Shown: piece by piece, positions 46,957-47,164 of the stretch
How the letters are laid out: each line of letters begins with the position of its first letter
How positions within the stretch are numbered: position 1 is the stretch's first letter
DNA from: Candidatus Symbiopectobacterium sp. 'North America'
GTDB taxonomy: Bacteria > Pseudomonadota > Gammaproteobacteria > Enterobacterales > Enterobacteriaceae
Direction: 5' to 3'
Assembly: GCF_015762685.1 (NCBI RefSeq)
Contig: NZ_PEHF01000055.1
Span: forward strand, 1-47,164
Length of the DNA: 47,164 bases
Notes under the pieces: generated by a model
Told to the model about the DNA's origin: nothing
Database searches by the model: none
The model's input: only the letters and a program-made list of their open reading frames with translations
Position numbers and translations under genes: made by a program

Positions 46957-47164
46957 CACTAAATAACTTTGCGTAATAATAGATCACTTGAAGGGAACTC
47001 AGTCCGAGTTGCGCGATCTGATCAATCGCCAAATCAAAACAAACCACCAACCGGACTGAGCAATGCCGATCATAGCAGCAATCCCTGATGAAGAACGACA
47101 GCGGATGCGTAAAGAAGCCCAACAGACCCGCGATAAAAACCACGCCAGACGTCTTATTGCCATA
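46957..47164 (+). mobile_element. Start of an IS630-family insertion sequence
   Basis: Past flgN the sequence changes to an IS630-type end. An inverted pair, CTCAGTCCG (46998-47006) and CGGACTGAG (47052-47060), flanks the transposase leader. The outer IS boundary and its TA target duplication cannot be fixed here (a TAATAATAG string is at 46975-46983), and the element leaves the window. Confidence 0.6.
47063..47164 (+). CDS. IS630-family transposase, N-terminal part
   Basis: The first 34 residues, beginning MPIIAAIPDEERQRMRKEAQ and continuing TRDKNHARRL, are the N-terminus I know from IS630-family (mariner-like DDE) transposases of enterobacteria. The leader region has no clear ribosome binding site. 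The frame is open to the edge of the window, so completeness is unknown. The insertion lies just after the flgN stop, where flhBA-type genes can follow in relatives. Confidence 0.8.
   Translation, partial: MPIIAAIPDEERQRMRKEAQQTRDKNHARRLIAI

Noticed and set aside
1..47164. CRISPR arrays, tRNA or rRNA genes, phage attachment sites
   Set aside because: No regularly spaced repeats, cloverleaf-type sequences or integrase genes were seen on either strand.

Overview
The window is a chromosomal flagellar locus of an enterobacterium. The gene order (fliC, fliDST, fliE, fliFGHIJKLMNOPQR, then flgLKJIHGFEDCB, flgA and flgMN, with no break between the fli and flg blocks) and the protein sequences best fit the soft-rot and tree-pathogen group around Pectobacterium, Dickeya and Brenneria (inference). 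It is cut by insertion sequences at both edges: an IS3-family orfA start on the minus strand at 1-34 and an IS630-family transposase start on the plus strand from 47063.

Region 1 (about 430-12340, minus strand) is an AT-rich, tightly coupled 13-gene operon. In transcription order it encodes a DegT/VioA-like sugar aminotransferase, a NeuD/PglD-like acyltransferase, a carrier protein, an SDR reductase, a KAS III-like synthase, a second carrier protein, a FabZ-like dehydratase, a thiamine-diphosphate enzyme, a NeuB-like synthase, a metallo-beta-lactamase-fold hydrolase, an AMP-forming ligase, and a LuxE/LuxC pair. A terminator follows. The set resembles the flagellin glycosylation island of Pseudomonas aeruginosa a-type strains. 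It pairs a dedicated acyl-carrier pathway with aldehyde-forming LuxE/LuxC and carbon-carbon bond-forming NeuB and ThDP enzymes. What it makes cannot be read from sequence. An unusual acylated or chain-extended sugar added to flagellin is the working inference.

Region 2 (12562-19669, minus strand) holds two large FgtA-type glycosyltransferases (methyltransferase domain, TPR, OGT-like C-terminus) downstream of fliC. The distal copy is intact (1157 aa). The fliC-proximal paralog is split by two frameshifts into three pieces.

Region 3 (19738-23588) carries fliC, with its own sigma-28 promoter and terminator, divergent fliDST with another sigma-28 promoter, and fliE facing fliT across a strong bidirectional terminator.

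Region 4 (23918-34846, plus strand) is the fliF-fliR run: MS ring, switch, export ATPase complex, hook-length control and export gate, with many 1-8 nt overlaps. Region 5 (35036-45240, minus strand) is the flgB-flgL run for rod, rings, hook and junction, with a sigma-28 promoter before flgK. Tandem hairpin terminators separate fliR from flgL. Region 6 (45399-46956, plus strand) is flgA, then flgM and flgN behind a fourth sigma-28 promoter. A good FlhDC box lies between flgB and flgA. Class 2 genes thus appear to be under FlhDC and late genes under FliA, with FlgM as the checkpoint. fliA, flhDC, flhBA, mot and che genes are not in the window.
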